A DNA stretch of 64,000 nucleotides from Nocardia abscessus. Its GTDB lineage: Bacteria > Actinomycetota > Actinomycetes > Mycobacteriales > Mycobacteriaceae. The position numbers and the translations under genes are program-made. The notes under the pieces were generated by a model. It was not told where the DNA came from, made no database searches, and saw only the letters and a list, made by a program, of their open reading frames with translations. This document shows, piece after piece, positions 1 to 8,278 of the stretch. The first letter of the stretch is position 1, and each line of letters begins with the position of its first letter. The stretch lies in NCBI RefSeq assembly GCF_015477775.1, contig NZ_JADLQO010000009.1:186001-250000 (forward strand), in the 5' to 3' direction.

Positions 1-1
1 C

Positions 2-3000
2 GACCGCCTGCACGACGTGCGCCCGTCCGCGCCCACCGCAGACCCGGAGATGCGGACCGCCGCGGCCGTGCTCACCGAGTCGCTGGACCGCATCGCGCGG
101 CTGCGCGAGCGCGGACCGGTGTTCGTCTCACTCGCGGGCGCGTTCCACGGAAAGAGCGTGGGCGCCTTCGCGCTCACCGAACACGCCGATACGCCGACCG
201 ACTTCGTCGTGCCCGGCCCGGAGCGGCGACGGCTCGCTACCTGGGCACCGGACGAGGTGGCGAGCGCGTTCGCGGACGAGCTGTGCACTGTGGGCGTCAT
301 CGGCTTCGGCTCCGACGGTGCGCCCGTACGCACCTGGCGGCATCTGTCGCCCGTCGCGGCGGTGTTCGCCGAGCCGGTGCAGGGTGAAGGTGGCGTGCGT
401 GAAGTTCCCGCCGAAACCCTGCTGGCCCTGCGCGAACTCGCGGATCGGCACGCGGCGGCGTTGGTCTTCGACGAGATCCAATGCGGCATGGGCCGAACCG
501 GCACGTTCCTGGCGTCGGCGCCGTCGGGTGTGCGCGCGGACTACTACCTGATGTCGAAATCGCTCGGCGGCGGACTGGTCAAGATCGCCGCGCTGCTGGT
601 GGACCGCACGCACTCCGTCGCCGACTTCGGCCGCTACCACACCTCCACCTTCGCCGACGACGAACTGTCCGCGACGGTCGCGGATGCCGCGCTGGACTTG
701 TTGCGCGACAACCAGATCCGGATCAGCGACGCGGGTGCGCGGCTACGGTCGCGGCTGGACGAGGTGGCCCGTCGCTGGCCGCGGGAGATCGTTGCGGTGC
801 GTGGGCGCGGCCTCCTTCAAGGCGTGGAGCTGCGGGCGCCGCAGCCGGAATCGGCGCTGCTGCGCGAGATCTGCGCGCCCGACATGTTCGGCTACGCGGT
901 AGCCGGATACCTGCTGCACCGGCACGCGATCCGCATGTTGCCCACCCTCTCGGCGCCCACGACGCTGCGGGTCCAGCCCTCGGCCTTCGTCACCGAAGCC
1001 GATATGGGGCGGCTGACGGAAGCGTTGGACGACGTCGCCGCACTGCTGCACCGCGGCCGCTACGACCGGCTGCTGGCGCACCTGGCGGCCCCGGTCACCA
1101 CGAAAACCACTGCGTCGGACCGCACTCCGCTGCCGCGGCGGGCCGACACCCCACCGGCGCGGGACCCGCGCGCGCCGCTGCGAGTGGCGTTCCTGGCGAA
1201 CCTGCCCGAGACCGGGGATCTACGCCGGTTGGCCCCCGAGCTGGAGAGCTGGACCGACCCGGAATTCGCCGCCCTGTTCGAACGTCTGCGCACCGTGGCC
1301 GATCCGTTCGAGCTGACCAGGCAGACGATCTCCGCACCGAACGGCGCCGAGGTCGAGATGCTGTTGCTCGCGCTGCCGCTGACAGCCGAGCAGATCGTCG
1401 CGCATCAGCGTGCCGGTGAGCGGACCTATCTGCGCGAACTGGTGTGGCACGCGGTGGAACAGGCGATCGCGGCCGGGGCCACGGTGATCGGTCTGGGCGG
1501 TTACACGTCGATCGTCACCGATGCCGCTCGCGAGGTGGCGGAAGACACCGTCACGGTCACCTCCGGCAATGCGCTCACCGCGGCCTGCGCCTACGAGGTG
1601 CTCAGCGCCGAACTGGCCGCACTCCCGCCGGGACAGCGGCGGGTCGGCGTCCTCGGCGCACTCGGCAATATCGGCGCGGTCATGGCCGAACTGCTCGCCC
1701 CGCTCGCCGACTCGCTGGTCCTGGTGGGCAGGTCCGGCGCAGAGACACGCCTGCGTCGAGTGGCCGGCGGACTGCCCGGCGAGGTCGTCGTGAGCGAGGA
1801 TCTGGCCGCCCTACGGGACTGCCGGGTCGTGGTGACCGCGACCAACTCGGCGGAGCCGCTGATCACCGCCCGGCATCTCGCCGCCGATCACCGGGTGCTG
1901 ATCTGCGATCTGGCCGTACCGGGGGACGTGGACCCGGCGGTCGCCGAGCATCCGCACCTCACCCTGCTCGACGGCGGCCGCATGGCGCTGCCGCTGGGCC
2001 AGACCCCTTCCTTTCCCGAAACCGGGTTGCCCGTGGGAATCGTGTACGCGTGCATGGCCGAGACGCTGCTGCTCGGCTTCGAGCCGCGCACCGCGAGCCC
2101 GTCCTACGGAGCGCTCACCGTGGCCGGCGTCCGCTCGGCGCGGAGTCTGGCCGCTCGCCACGACGTACGCCCGGTTCTGCTTCCGACAGGAGCCACCACC
2201 GTGATCACTCCCGCCACCGCGTCCGCCCCGATGTTCCTGGGCGCGGCCGACTTCACCCCGGCGCGGGCCGGCGGCAAAGCCGCCACCCTGCACGAATTGC
2301 TGGCCGACGGCTTCGCAGTCCCACCCGGCTTCGTCGTGCCCGCCGACCTGGACCTGGACGGCGTCACCGACGACGAGCTGTCCGGCTGGGTGCGGGCCAT
2401 CGGCGGGTTCCCGGTCGCCGTGCGCTCCAGCGGTGTCCTCGAGGATCTGGACGACGCCAGTTTCGCGGGGCAATACGAGTCGTATCTGGACATCGCGGAC
2501 ACGGCCGCACTGCGGACGCACATCCAGCAGTGCCGGGCGTCGGTTCGGAACGAGCGCGTGCGGGCGTATCTGTCCCGGCGTGGGATGGGCGACACGGACG
2601 CGACGGTGGCCGTCCTGGTGCAGCGCATGATCGAGGCCCGCTGCGCCGGCGTCGGTTTCAGCATCGATGTGCTCACCGGAGTCGAGGAGCACGCCGTGCT
2701 GGAGACCTGCCACGGTGTGGGTGAGCGCCTGGTCTCCGGGCAGGTCACACCGACTCGCTACACACTGCGTCTGGCCGACGGCGGGGTGGTGACCCGCGAC
2801 GCGGGCGACGAGGACGTCGTGCTCGCCGCGGCCGACACCACAGCGCTGGCGGCGTTGCTGCTCGCGGTGCAGGCCCGCCGGCATCGGCCGCAGGACATCG
2901 AATGGGCGATCGACGGCGACGGCGCACTGTGGTTGCTGCAGTCCCGTGCGGTGACCGCGATCAGCTGGCGCACCGACATCGACCAGTTCTCCGATGCGGA

Positions 3001-5431
3001 CCTACGGGACGGCGGCGTCTCGGCCCGGGTGTGCACACCGATGATGTTCTCGCTGTACGACAACGCTTTCCAGTACTCGATGCAGCGCTTCTTCGAAGGG
3101 CTCGGCTTGGCCGGGCCGGGCGAGGAGGCGGACTGGATGGCCATGTACTACGGCCGGGCCTACTGGAACGTGAGCGCGGTGAAGAAGTGCTTCCAGCGCA
3201 TTCCGGGTTTCGACGAGCAGCACTTCGATGACGATCTCGGCGTCCTCAACGAATACGGCCCCGACGGGCCGATCCGCACGCCGAACACGCCGTTGACGAT
3301 CGCCCGCGCGCTGCCCGTCGCGCTGGCGGTGCAGCGCAGCTACCGCGACCAGCTCGCCGCCGTCGACAGGTTCGCCGCGAGCTGGCCCGCCAAGTACGAG
3401 GCATGGCGGGAGCGGGTGCGAGCGCTACCGCACACCGACGAGGCGACCTTCGCCGCCGACCTCGCCGACTGCCTGCTCACGCTGCACGCCGCCACCGAGC
3501 GCACCTACTTCACGACGATCTATCACAACTCCAGCGTGCAGACCGATTTCAAACAGCTGCTGGACAAAGTCGACGCAGCGACCGGCGCGACCAGCTCCGC
3601 CATCGACCTGATGGGTGGTCTCGCCGAGATCAGCCACATGGCACTGCAACGCGGCATCGTCGAATTGCACCGAGTAGCACAGGATTCCGGGCTGGACGGC
3701 CCGGCGTGGGACGACGCGCTCGCGGCTTTCCTCGCCGAGCAAGGCTTCCACGCCGACGCCGAACTCGACCTCACCTGCCCGCGCTGGTCGGAGGACCCGC
3801 AGCGGGTGCGATCGATGATCGCGGTGATGCTCGACCACGGCACCGCGCCTGCCGACCCCGCGACCACGCTGGTGGAGCAGCGCAAACGCTATGAGTCCGA
3901 ACTGGCCGCGGTCCGCGCCCGGGTGCGTGCCCGGCCGACGACGCGAGTGCGGTATGCCAAGGCGCTGGACAAGCAGATCGAGCGGATGCGGCGCTATCTC
4001 GTCGCCCGCGAGCGGATGCGCGAATTCTCCTCGCAGTGCTACGCCGTCGTGCGCGCCTACGTGGTGGAAGCGGGCACCCGCTTGGCCGCCGCGGGCGCGC
4101 TGGAACACCCCGACGACGCGTTCCAGCTGACCATCCACGAGCTGACCGATCTGGTCGCGGGCCGGGTGGACGCCGCCGGCCTCGCGTCCGTGCTCGCCTA
4201 TCGCCGGGCGATGTACGCGGGATACCGCGATCTGACGCCACCGCACGAACTCGGTGGCGGCGTGACCGTCGCGGCGGTGCGCGCCGTCGCCGACGGTGAC
4301 CTGACCGGCCTCGGGTGCAGCCCCGGCGTTGCCGAGGGAACGGCCCGGGTGATCACCGCGCTCTCCCACATCGACCAGTTGCGTGAGGGCGACATCCTCG
4401 TCACGCGCTTCACCGACCCGGGCTGGACTCCCGCCTTGGGCTTGGTGGCGGGTGTGGTCACCGAGGTGGGCGGCATGTTGTCGCACGCCGCCGTGATCGG
4501 GCGCGAGTACGGCATCCCCGCCGTGCTGAATGTGGCGGGTGTGACGAACGCCGTGAAATCGGGTCAGCGGATCCGGATCGACGGCAGCGCGGGCGTGGTG
4601 CGGATCCTGGACGCCGACCCCGTCCGAGATTCCGCGCCGGACAGCCCGGCCCTGGCCGAATCGGTCGCCGGCCAGCCGCTCCCGGACATCGCCCCACGCA
4701 CCGAGCCGGAAGCGGACGTCCGCGTGATCCCGGAAACAGTCATGAACACATCGGATCTTGCCGCAGCACCCCGCGCCCGGCGCGGTATGGGAAAGGACAC
4801 GACACTGACCGCACGTAAACGTCTCATCTGCCTCGCGGGTGGTGACGGCTCGGGCAAAACCACCCAGGTGGCCAGGATCGCCGCCGAATTCGAGGCGCAG
4901 GGACACAGCGTCGCCGCGGTGACGATCTGGGACGCCTTCCTCGACCCGAAAATCTCCTCGAAACTGCCCTGGGGCAGTCCCGCCGAGATCTACAGCTACC
5001 TCCAGCTGCTGACCCCGCTCAGCCGCGCGCACTTCCTGTTCCACGCCATGCAGCTGTCACTGGACCTGGCCGCCGAACGCGGCGCGGACATCTTGCTCGC
5101 CAACGCGTACTGGTACAAGTACTACGCCACCGAAGTCGCCCACGGCGGCGATCCGGTCGTACTGCGCAGCTTGGCGGCGGGATTCCCGGAACCCGACCGC
5201 ACTTTCTACCTCGCCGTGCGGCCGCGGGACGCGCTGGGCCGCAAACGGTTACGCAGCGACTACGAGAGCGGCTACGGCGACGAGGAGTCGTTCCTGGCCT
5301 TCCAGCAGCGCAGCCACGAGGCGCTCGACGCGTTGTCCGACGAGTTGGGATGGATCCGGCTCGACGGCACTGCGGCGCAGGCCGAGATCACCGAGGCCGT
5401 GCTCACCCAGCTGCGCGAGGACGACCGATGA
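2..5431 (+). CDS. Four-module fusion: class III aminotransferase / acyl-ACP-reductase-like / PEP-synthase-like / thymidylate-kinase-like (5' end outside window)
   Basis: One frame is open from the window edge to TGA 5429, so the N-terminus lies upstream. Residues are counted from GTG 17, the first in-frame start here. Residues 1-360 are a class III aminotransferase: EPVQGEGG, DEIQCGMGRTG and the PLP lysine K181 in MSKSLGGG. Residues 390-715 resemble cyanobacterial acyl-ACP reductase (AAR): LGGYTSI, SGNALTA, nucleotide-binding GALGNIG, and C679 in YACMAETLLLGFE, at the place of the AAR catalytic cysteine. Residues 735-1535 form a PEP-synthase/PigC-like unit: N-terminal ATP-grasp (VAVRSSG, FAGQYES), helical middle, and swivel histidine H1490 in GGMLSHAAVIG. 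Residues 1600-1804 are a thymidylate-kinase-like domain with P-loop GGDGSGKTT. Inferred role: acyl-ACP to aldehyde to amine, then ATP-driven phosphoryl transfer or condensation. Tambjamine TamH and prodiginine PigE also pair a thioester reductase with an aminotransferase. The join to the last two modules is unusual. It overlaps the next gene by ATGA. Confidence 0.85.
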   Translation, partial: DRLHDVRPSAPTADPEMRTAAAVLTESLDRIARLRERGPVFVSLAGAFHGKSVGAFALTEHADTPTDFVVPGPERRRLATWAPDEVASAFADELCTVGVIGFGSDGAPVRTWRHLSPVAAVFAEPVQGEGGVREVPAETLLALRELADRHAAALVFDEIQCGMGRTGTFLASAPSGVRADYYLMSKSLGGGLVKIAALLVDRTHSVADFGRYHTSTFADDELSATVADAALDLLRDNQIRISDAGARLRSRLDEVARRWPREIVAVRGRGLLQGVELRAPQPESALLREICAPDMFGYAVAGYLLHRHAIRMLPTLSAPTTLRVQPSAFVTEADMGRLTEALDDVAALLHRGRYDRLLAHLAAPVTTKTTASDRTPLPRRADTPPARDPRAPLRVAFLANLPETGDLRRLAPELESWTDPEFAALFERLRTVADPFELTRQTISAPNGAEVEMLLLALPLTAEQIVAHQRAGERTYLRELVWHAVEQAIAAGATVIGLGGYTSIVTDAAREVAEDTVTVTSGNALTAACAYEVLSAELAALPPGQRRVGVLGALGNIGAVMAELLAPLADSLVLVGRSGAETRLRRVAGGLPGEVVVSEDLAALRDCRVVVTATNSAEPLITARHLAADHRVLICDLAVPGDVDPAVAEHPHLTLLDGGRMALPLGQTPSFPETGLPVGIVYACMAETLLLGFEPRTASPSYGALTVAGVRSARSLAARHDVRPVLLPTGATTVITPATASAPMFLGAADFTPARAGGKAATLHELLADGFAVPPGFVVPADLDLDGVTDDELSGWVRAIGGFPVAVRSSGVLEDLDDASFAGQYESYLDIADTAALRTHIQQCRASVRNERVRAYLSRRGMGDTDATVAVLVQRMIEARCAGVGFSIDVLTGVEEHAVLETCHGVGERLVSGQVTPTRYTLRLADGGVVTRDAGDEDVVLAAADTTALAALLLAVQARRHRPQDIEWAIDGDGALWLLQSRAVTAISWRTDIDQFSDADLRDGGVSARVCTPMMFSLYDNAFQYSMQRFFEGLGLAGPGEEADWMAMYYGRAYWNVSAVKKCFQRIPGFDEQHFDDDLGVLNEYGPDGPIRTPNTPLTIARALPVALAVQRSYRDQLAAVDRFAASWPAKYEAWRERVRALPHTDEATFAADLADCLLTLHAATERTYFTTIYHNSSVQTDFKQLLDKVDAATGATSSAIDLMGGLAEISHMALQRGIVELHRVAQDSGLDGPAWDDALAAFLAEQGFHADAELDLTCPRWSEDPQRVRSMIAVMLDHGTAPADPATTLVEQRKRYESELAAVRARVRARPTTRVRYAKALDKQIERMRRYLVARERMREFSSQCYAVVRAYVVEAGTRLAAAGALEHPDDAFQLTIHELTDLVAGRVDAAGLASVLAYRRAMYAGYRDLTPPHELGGGVTVAAVRAVADGDLTGLGCSPGVAEGTARVITALSHIDQLREGDILVTRFTDPGWTPALGLVAGVVTEVGGMLSHAAVIGREYGIPAVLNVAGVTNAVKSGQRIRIDGSAGVVRILDADPVRDSAPDSPALAESVAGQPLPDIAPRTEPEADVRVIPETVMNTSDLAAAPRARRGMGKDTTLTARKRLICLAGGDGSGKTTQVARIAAEFEAQGHSVAAVTIWDAFLDPKISSKLPWGSPAEIYSYLQLLTPLSRAHFLFHAMQLSLDLAAERGADILLANAYWYKYYATEVAHGGDPVVLRSLAAGFPEPDRTFYLAVRPRDALGRKRLRSDYESGYGDEESFLAFQQRSHEALDALSDELGWIRLDGTAAQAEITEAVLTQLREDDR
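2188..2203 (+). promoter_or_regulatory. Internal ribosome-binding site and in-frame GTG inside the fusion gene
   Basis: AGGAG at 2188-2192 stands 8 bases before GTG 2201. The GTG is in the frame of the fusion and falls exactly between the reductase-like module and the ATP-grasp module. It looks like a fossil or working gene boundary. If used, it would yield a separate phosphotransferase-kinase protein beside the full-length one. Use in vivo is an inference. Confidence 0.45.
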
Positions 5432-6282
5432 GCGGACAGACCCGCCGGGTGGCCCTGGTCGGCATCGACGGGGCGGGCAAGTCTTCGGTGCTGGCCGCGC
5501 TCCGCGCGCTGGCGGGGGAATCCGAGGGCGGCGGGTTCGCCTCGATGACCTGTCCGGACTTCCACGACACCGGGAACGTCCCGCTCACCGATCTGTCCCG
5601 GCAGCTGAGGGCATTCAGCGTCGGCTGCGACGAGATCGGCGACGTGGCGATGAAGGCCACCGCGATGTACTTGCAGATGACCCTGTTCGGGCCGGTGGAA
5701 CAGCACTTTCTGCGCACCTGGTCACCGGATGTGCTGGTGTGCGAACGGCATCCGCTGATCGAACTGCTCGTCTACGGTCCGCTGTACGTGGCGCTGGCGG
5801 GCAACGACGGGCGCTGCCGCGAGCGGCAGGACGAGATCGCCGCGGTACTGGAGCGCCACCAGCCCGGCACTTTCGCCGACATCCTGGCGTGGCAGCACGC
5901 GCAGGCCGCGCGGCTGGGCAGCTCGCCGGACCCGTGGCTGCTGCTGTCGGAGATCGCGGAGCTGGTGAGCCGCGACATGGCAGGCGCGGTGTCCGGGTTC
6001 GCCGAACGGTTCCGCACCACCCTGCCGGATGCCGTGCTGTGGCTGGACGCCCCGCCCGAGCAGGCAGCGGCGCGCTGTGTGCAGCGGTCGGGGCACGGAC
6101 CCGTCGAGGCCCACGAGACCGCCGAGCGGCTGACCGCCCTGCGCGCAGGCTACGAGCAGGTGCGCGAGACCCTCGCGAGCACGTTCCCGGAGGTGGGATT
6201 CCACCGCATCGACACCGGCGACGACGTCGACCTCGAGGAATCGGTGCGCGCCTGCGTGACGGAAGGGAAATTGCTCGGATGA
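5428..6282 (+). CDS. Thymidylate-kinase-like P-loop kinase
   Basis: A 284-residue protein that begins with the Walker A motif GIDGAGKSS about ten residues from the start, as in thymidylate kinases. A CERHPL stretch stands where those enzymes carry their DR(Y/H)-type substrate motif, and a C-terminal arginine-containing helix may act as a lid. It is longer than the usual 200-230 residues because of an insert near residues 130-190. It overlaps the fusion gene and the ACP gene by ATGA at both ends, so it belongs to the same operon. It is the second kinase of this fold in the cluster, after the one fused to the previous product. dTMP as substrate is unlikely in this setting. A phosphate acceptor within the biosynthetic pathway is an inference. 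Confidence 0.75.
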   Translation: MSGQTRRVALVGIDGAGKSSVLAALRALAGESEGGGFASMTCPDFHDTGNVPLTDLSRQLRAFSVGCDEIGDVAMKATAMYLQMTLFGPVEQHFLRTWSPDVLVCERHPLIELLVYGPLYVALAGNDGRCRERQDEIAAVLERHQPGTFADILAWQHAQAARLGSSPDPWLLLSEIAELVSRDMAGAVSGFAERFRTTLPDAVLWLDAPPEQAAARCVQRSGHGPVEAHETAERLTALRAGYEQVRETLASTFPEVGFHRIDTGDDVDLEESVRACVTEGKLLG

Positions 6283-6533
6283 GCGCACGCGACGACATCG
6301 GCTCGGCCGATCTGGAGGCGCGGGTCCGCGCGATCGTCGGGGAGGTGCTGTGGGTGCCCGCGGCCGACCTGGACCCGATGGCGCCGCTGATCGACTACGG
6401 ACTCGACTCGCCGACCGCCATCGAACTCACCATTCAGCTGGAACAAGCCTTCTCCGTGAGCATCCCGGAGGACGTCGCCGTCCGGCTGACCACGGTCGCC
6501 ACGATCGTGCGTTATGTGAAGGACCAGACATGA
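6279..6533 (+). CDS. Acyl carrier protein
   Basis: An 84-residue acidic four-helix carrier protein. The phosphopantetheine serine is S44 in GLDSPTAIEL. The motif reads DSPT, where most carriers have DSL or DSM, so helix II starts with a proline. The position after the DYGLDS turn and the conserved hydrophobic pattern (IEDV-like IPEDVAV, IVRYV at the end) support the assignment. It starts at the ATGA overlap with the kinase gene and ends at the ATGA overlap with the FAAL gene, the normal pairing of an FAAL with its dedicated carrier. It is expected to hold the fatty acyl chain offered to the reductase, P450 and alpha-oxoamine synthase of the cluster. Confidence 0.93.
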   Translation: MSARDDIGSADLEARVRAIVGEVLWVPAADLDPMAPLIDYGLDSPTAIELTIQLEQAFSVSIPEDVAVRLTTVATIVRYVKDQT

Positions 6534-8278
6534 CCACACCATCCCGGGAACTGCGCCCCGAGCACCCGAGCATCGTGCACGCACTGCTGGCGGCCGGCGA
6601 GCGAGGGGTGGCGGCGGCATCGACGATCATCCTCGCCGAGCGCGCCACGGCGCATGACGATGACGAGATCCATTGGCGGCACGATGATCTGCTGGCCGTC
6701 GCGAGCCGCGCGGCGGCTGGTCTGGCCGCTTCCGGCGTACGTCGGGGCGACCGGGTACTGCTGTGCCTGCCCACCTCGGCCGAGTTCGTCACGGCGTTCT
6801 TCGGCGCACTGCTGCTCGGCGCGGTGCCCACCGCGATCGCCACCCCGGGTGGGTTCGGGGCCGCGGAGATCTTCCTGGATCGATTCGACCGGTTGCTTGC
6901 CTATCTGGAGCCGACGGCCGTGGTGAGCACCCCAGCGGTGGTCGCCACGCTGTCGCTGCCCGCATCGGTCGCGGCGATCGACGCCTCGTCGCTGCATGCG
7001 CTGGCTCGTACACCGGACGCTCCCGCGCTCGCGCCCCACCTGCCCGCACCGGACGACCTCGCGTTCATCCAAGCCACCTCCGGCTCGACCGGTACGCCGA
7101 AGGGGGTTCAGGTCACCCACGCGAATCTCGCCGCCAATTGTGAGCAGATCGCCCGCGCCGCCGCGATCGGACCCGGCGACACCTGGGTCGGCTGGCTGCC
7201 ACTGCACCACGACATGGGCCTGATCGGCGGATTCCTCACACCGCTGTTCCGCGGCATCGACGCGGTGCTGATCCCGCCGAGCCGATTCCTGCGCCACCCG
7301 GCGGACTGGCTGCGCGCGGTCGCCCGGCATCGCGGAACCATCACGGCCGCACCGAACTTCGCCTACGGCTACGCCGCCGCGCGGATCGCCGACAGCGAAC
7401 TCGTCGGAGTGGATCTGTCCGGATGGCGCTTCCTGTTCTGCGGCGCCGAACCGATCCACCCGCCCACGGTGCGGCGGTTCGTCGACCGGTTCGGCGCCTG
7501 GGGACTTCCCGCGGACGCGCTCGTGCCGTGCTACGGGCTGGCCGAGGCGTCGCTCGCGGTGACCGTGTCCGGTCCCCGGGCGCCGATCGCGTTCGACTCG
7601 GTCTCCCGCCGCAGGCTCGCCGAAGACGGTGTCGCAGTGGATGTTCCGGCCGATGACCGCGACGCGCTCGACATCGTCGACTGCGGTGCGCCGGTGGTGG
7701 GCACCGAGGTTCGCGTGGTGGACGAGGACGGTTCGCCGCGCGGCGCGGATCTGATCGGGCACGTGCAATTCCGTGGACCGTCCACCACGCGGGGCTATTT
7801 CCGGTTACCCGAAGCCACCGCCGCCACCCGCGCGGACGGCTGGTGGGACACCGGCGACATCGGCTACCTGCGGGATGGGCGACTGCGAATCACCGGGCGA
7901 GGCAAGGACCTGATCATCATCCGCGGCGCGAACTACCTGCCCACCGACTTCGAGATCGCCGCCGAACAGGTGCCGGGTGTGCGACCGGGTGGCGTGGTCG
8001 CGGTGGGGCGAACGGATGCCGAGAGCGGATCGGAAGAGCTGCACTTGATCGTCGAATCCGCCGAGGCACCGGCCGGGCATGCCGCGCTGGCCCGCGCGGT
8101 GCGCGCCGCGGTGAGCAAGCGCACCGGAGTGCTGGCGGCGGGTGTGCGGATCGTCGCACCGCGCAGCATCCCCAAAACCACCAGTGGCAAGGTCCAGCGC
8201 GCCGCCGCGCGGACCCTTCTGAACGACGATGCCGACGAGTTGGTCGGCGCCGTGCGCGGGGGAGGCGGGGCGCGATGA
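6530..8278 (+). CDS. Fatty acyl-AMP ligase (FAAL)
   Basis: A 582-residue member of the ANL adenylate-forming family. The AMP-binding P-loop is TSGSTGTPKGV (about residues 182-192). LPLHHDMGLIG is typical of FAALs, CGAEPIHP and YGLAEA follow, then the hinge region DTGDIGYL, and the C-terminal catalytic lysine lies in KTTSGKVQR. FAALs convert a free fatty acid and ATP to acyl-adenylate and pass the acyl group to a carrier protein rather than to CoA. The ACP gene lies directly upstream and overlaps by ATGA, so it is the likely acceptor. This step would feed the whole operon with an acyl-ACP. Chain length cannot be read from the sequence. Confidence 0.93.
   Translation: MTTPSRELRPEHPSIVHALLAAGERGVAAASTIILAERATAHDDDEIHWRHDDLLAVASRAAAGLAASGVRRGDRVLLCLPTSAEFVTAFFGALLLGAVPTAIATPGGFGAAEIFLDRFDRLLAYLEPTAVVSTPAVVATLSLPASVAAIDASSLHALARTPDAPALAPHLPAPDDLAFIQATSGSTGTPKGVQVTHANLAANCEQIARAAAIGPGDTWVGWLPLHHDMGLIGGFLTPLFRGIDAVLIPPSRFLRHPADWLRAVARHRGTITAAPNFAYGYAAARIADSELVGVDLSGWRFLFCGAEPIHPPTVRRFVDRFGAWGLPADALVPCYGLAEASLAVTVSGPRAPIAFDSVSRRRLAEDGVAVDVPADDRDALDIVDCGAPVVGTEVRVVDEDGSPRGADLIGHVQFRGPSTTRGYFRLPEATAATRADGWWDTGDIGYLRDGRLRITGRGKDLIIIRGANYLPTDFEIAAEQVPGVRPGGVVAVGRTDAESGSEELHLIVESAEAPAGHAALARAVRAAVSKRTGVLAAGVRIVAPRSIPKTTSGKVQRAAARTLLNDDADELVGAVRGGGGAR

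Noticed and set aside
1811..2884. A 357-codon minus-strand frame opposite the reductase and ATP-grasp modules
   Set aside because: Opposite strong motif-bearing sequence and lacks any motif of its own.
3425..5044. A 539-codon minus-strand frame opposite the fusion gene
   Set aside because: Rich in His, Arg, Gly and Val runs typical of antisense frames in high-GC DNA; no domain recognised.
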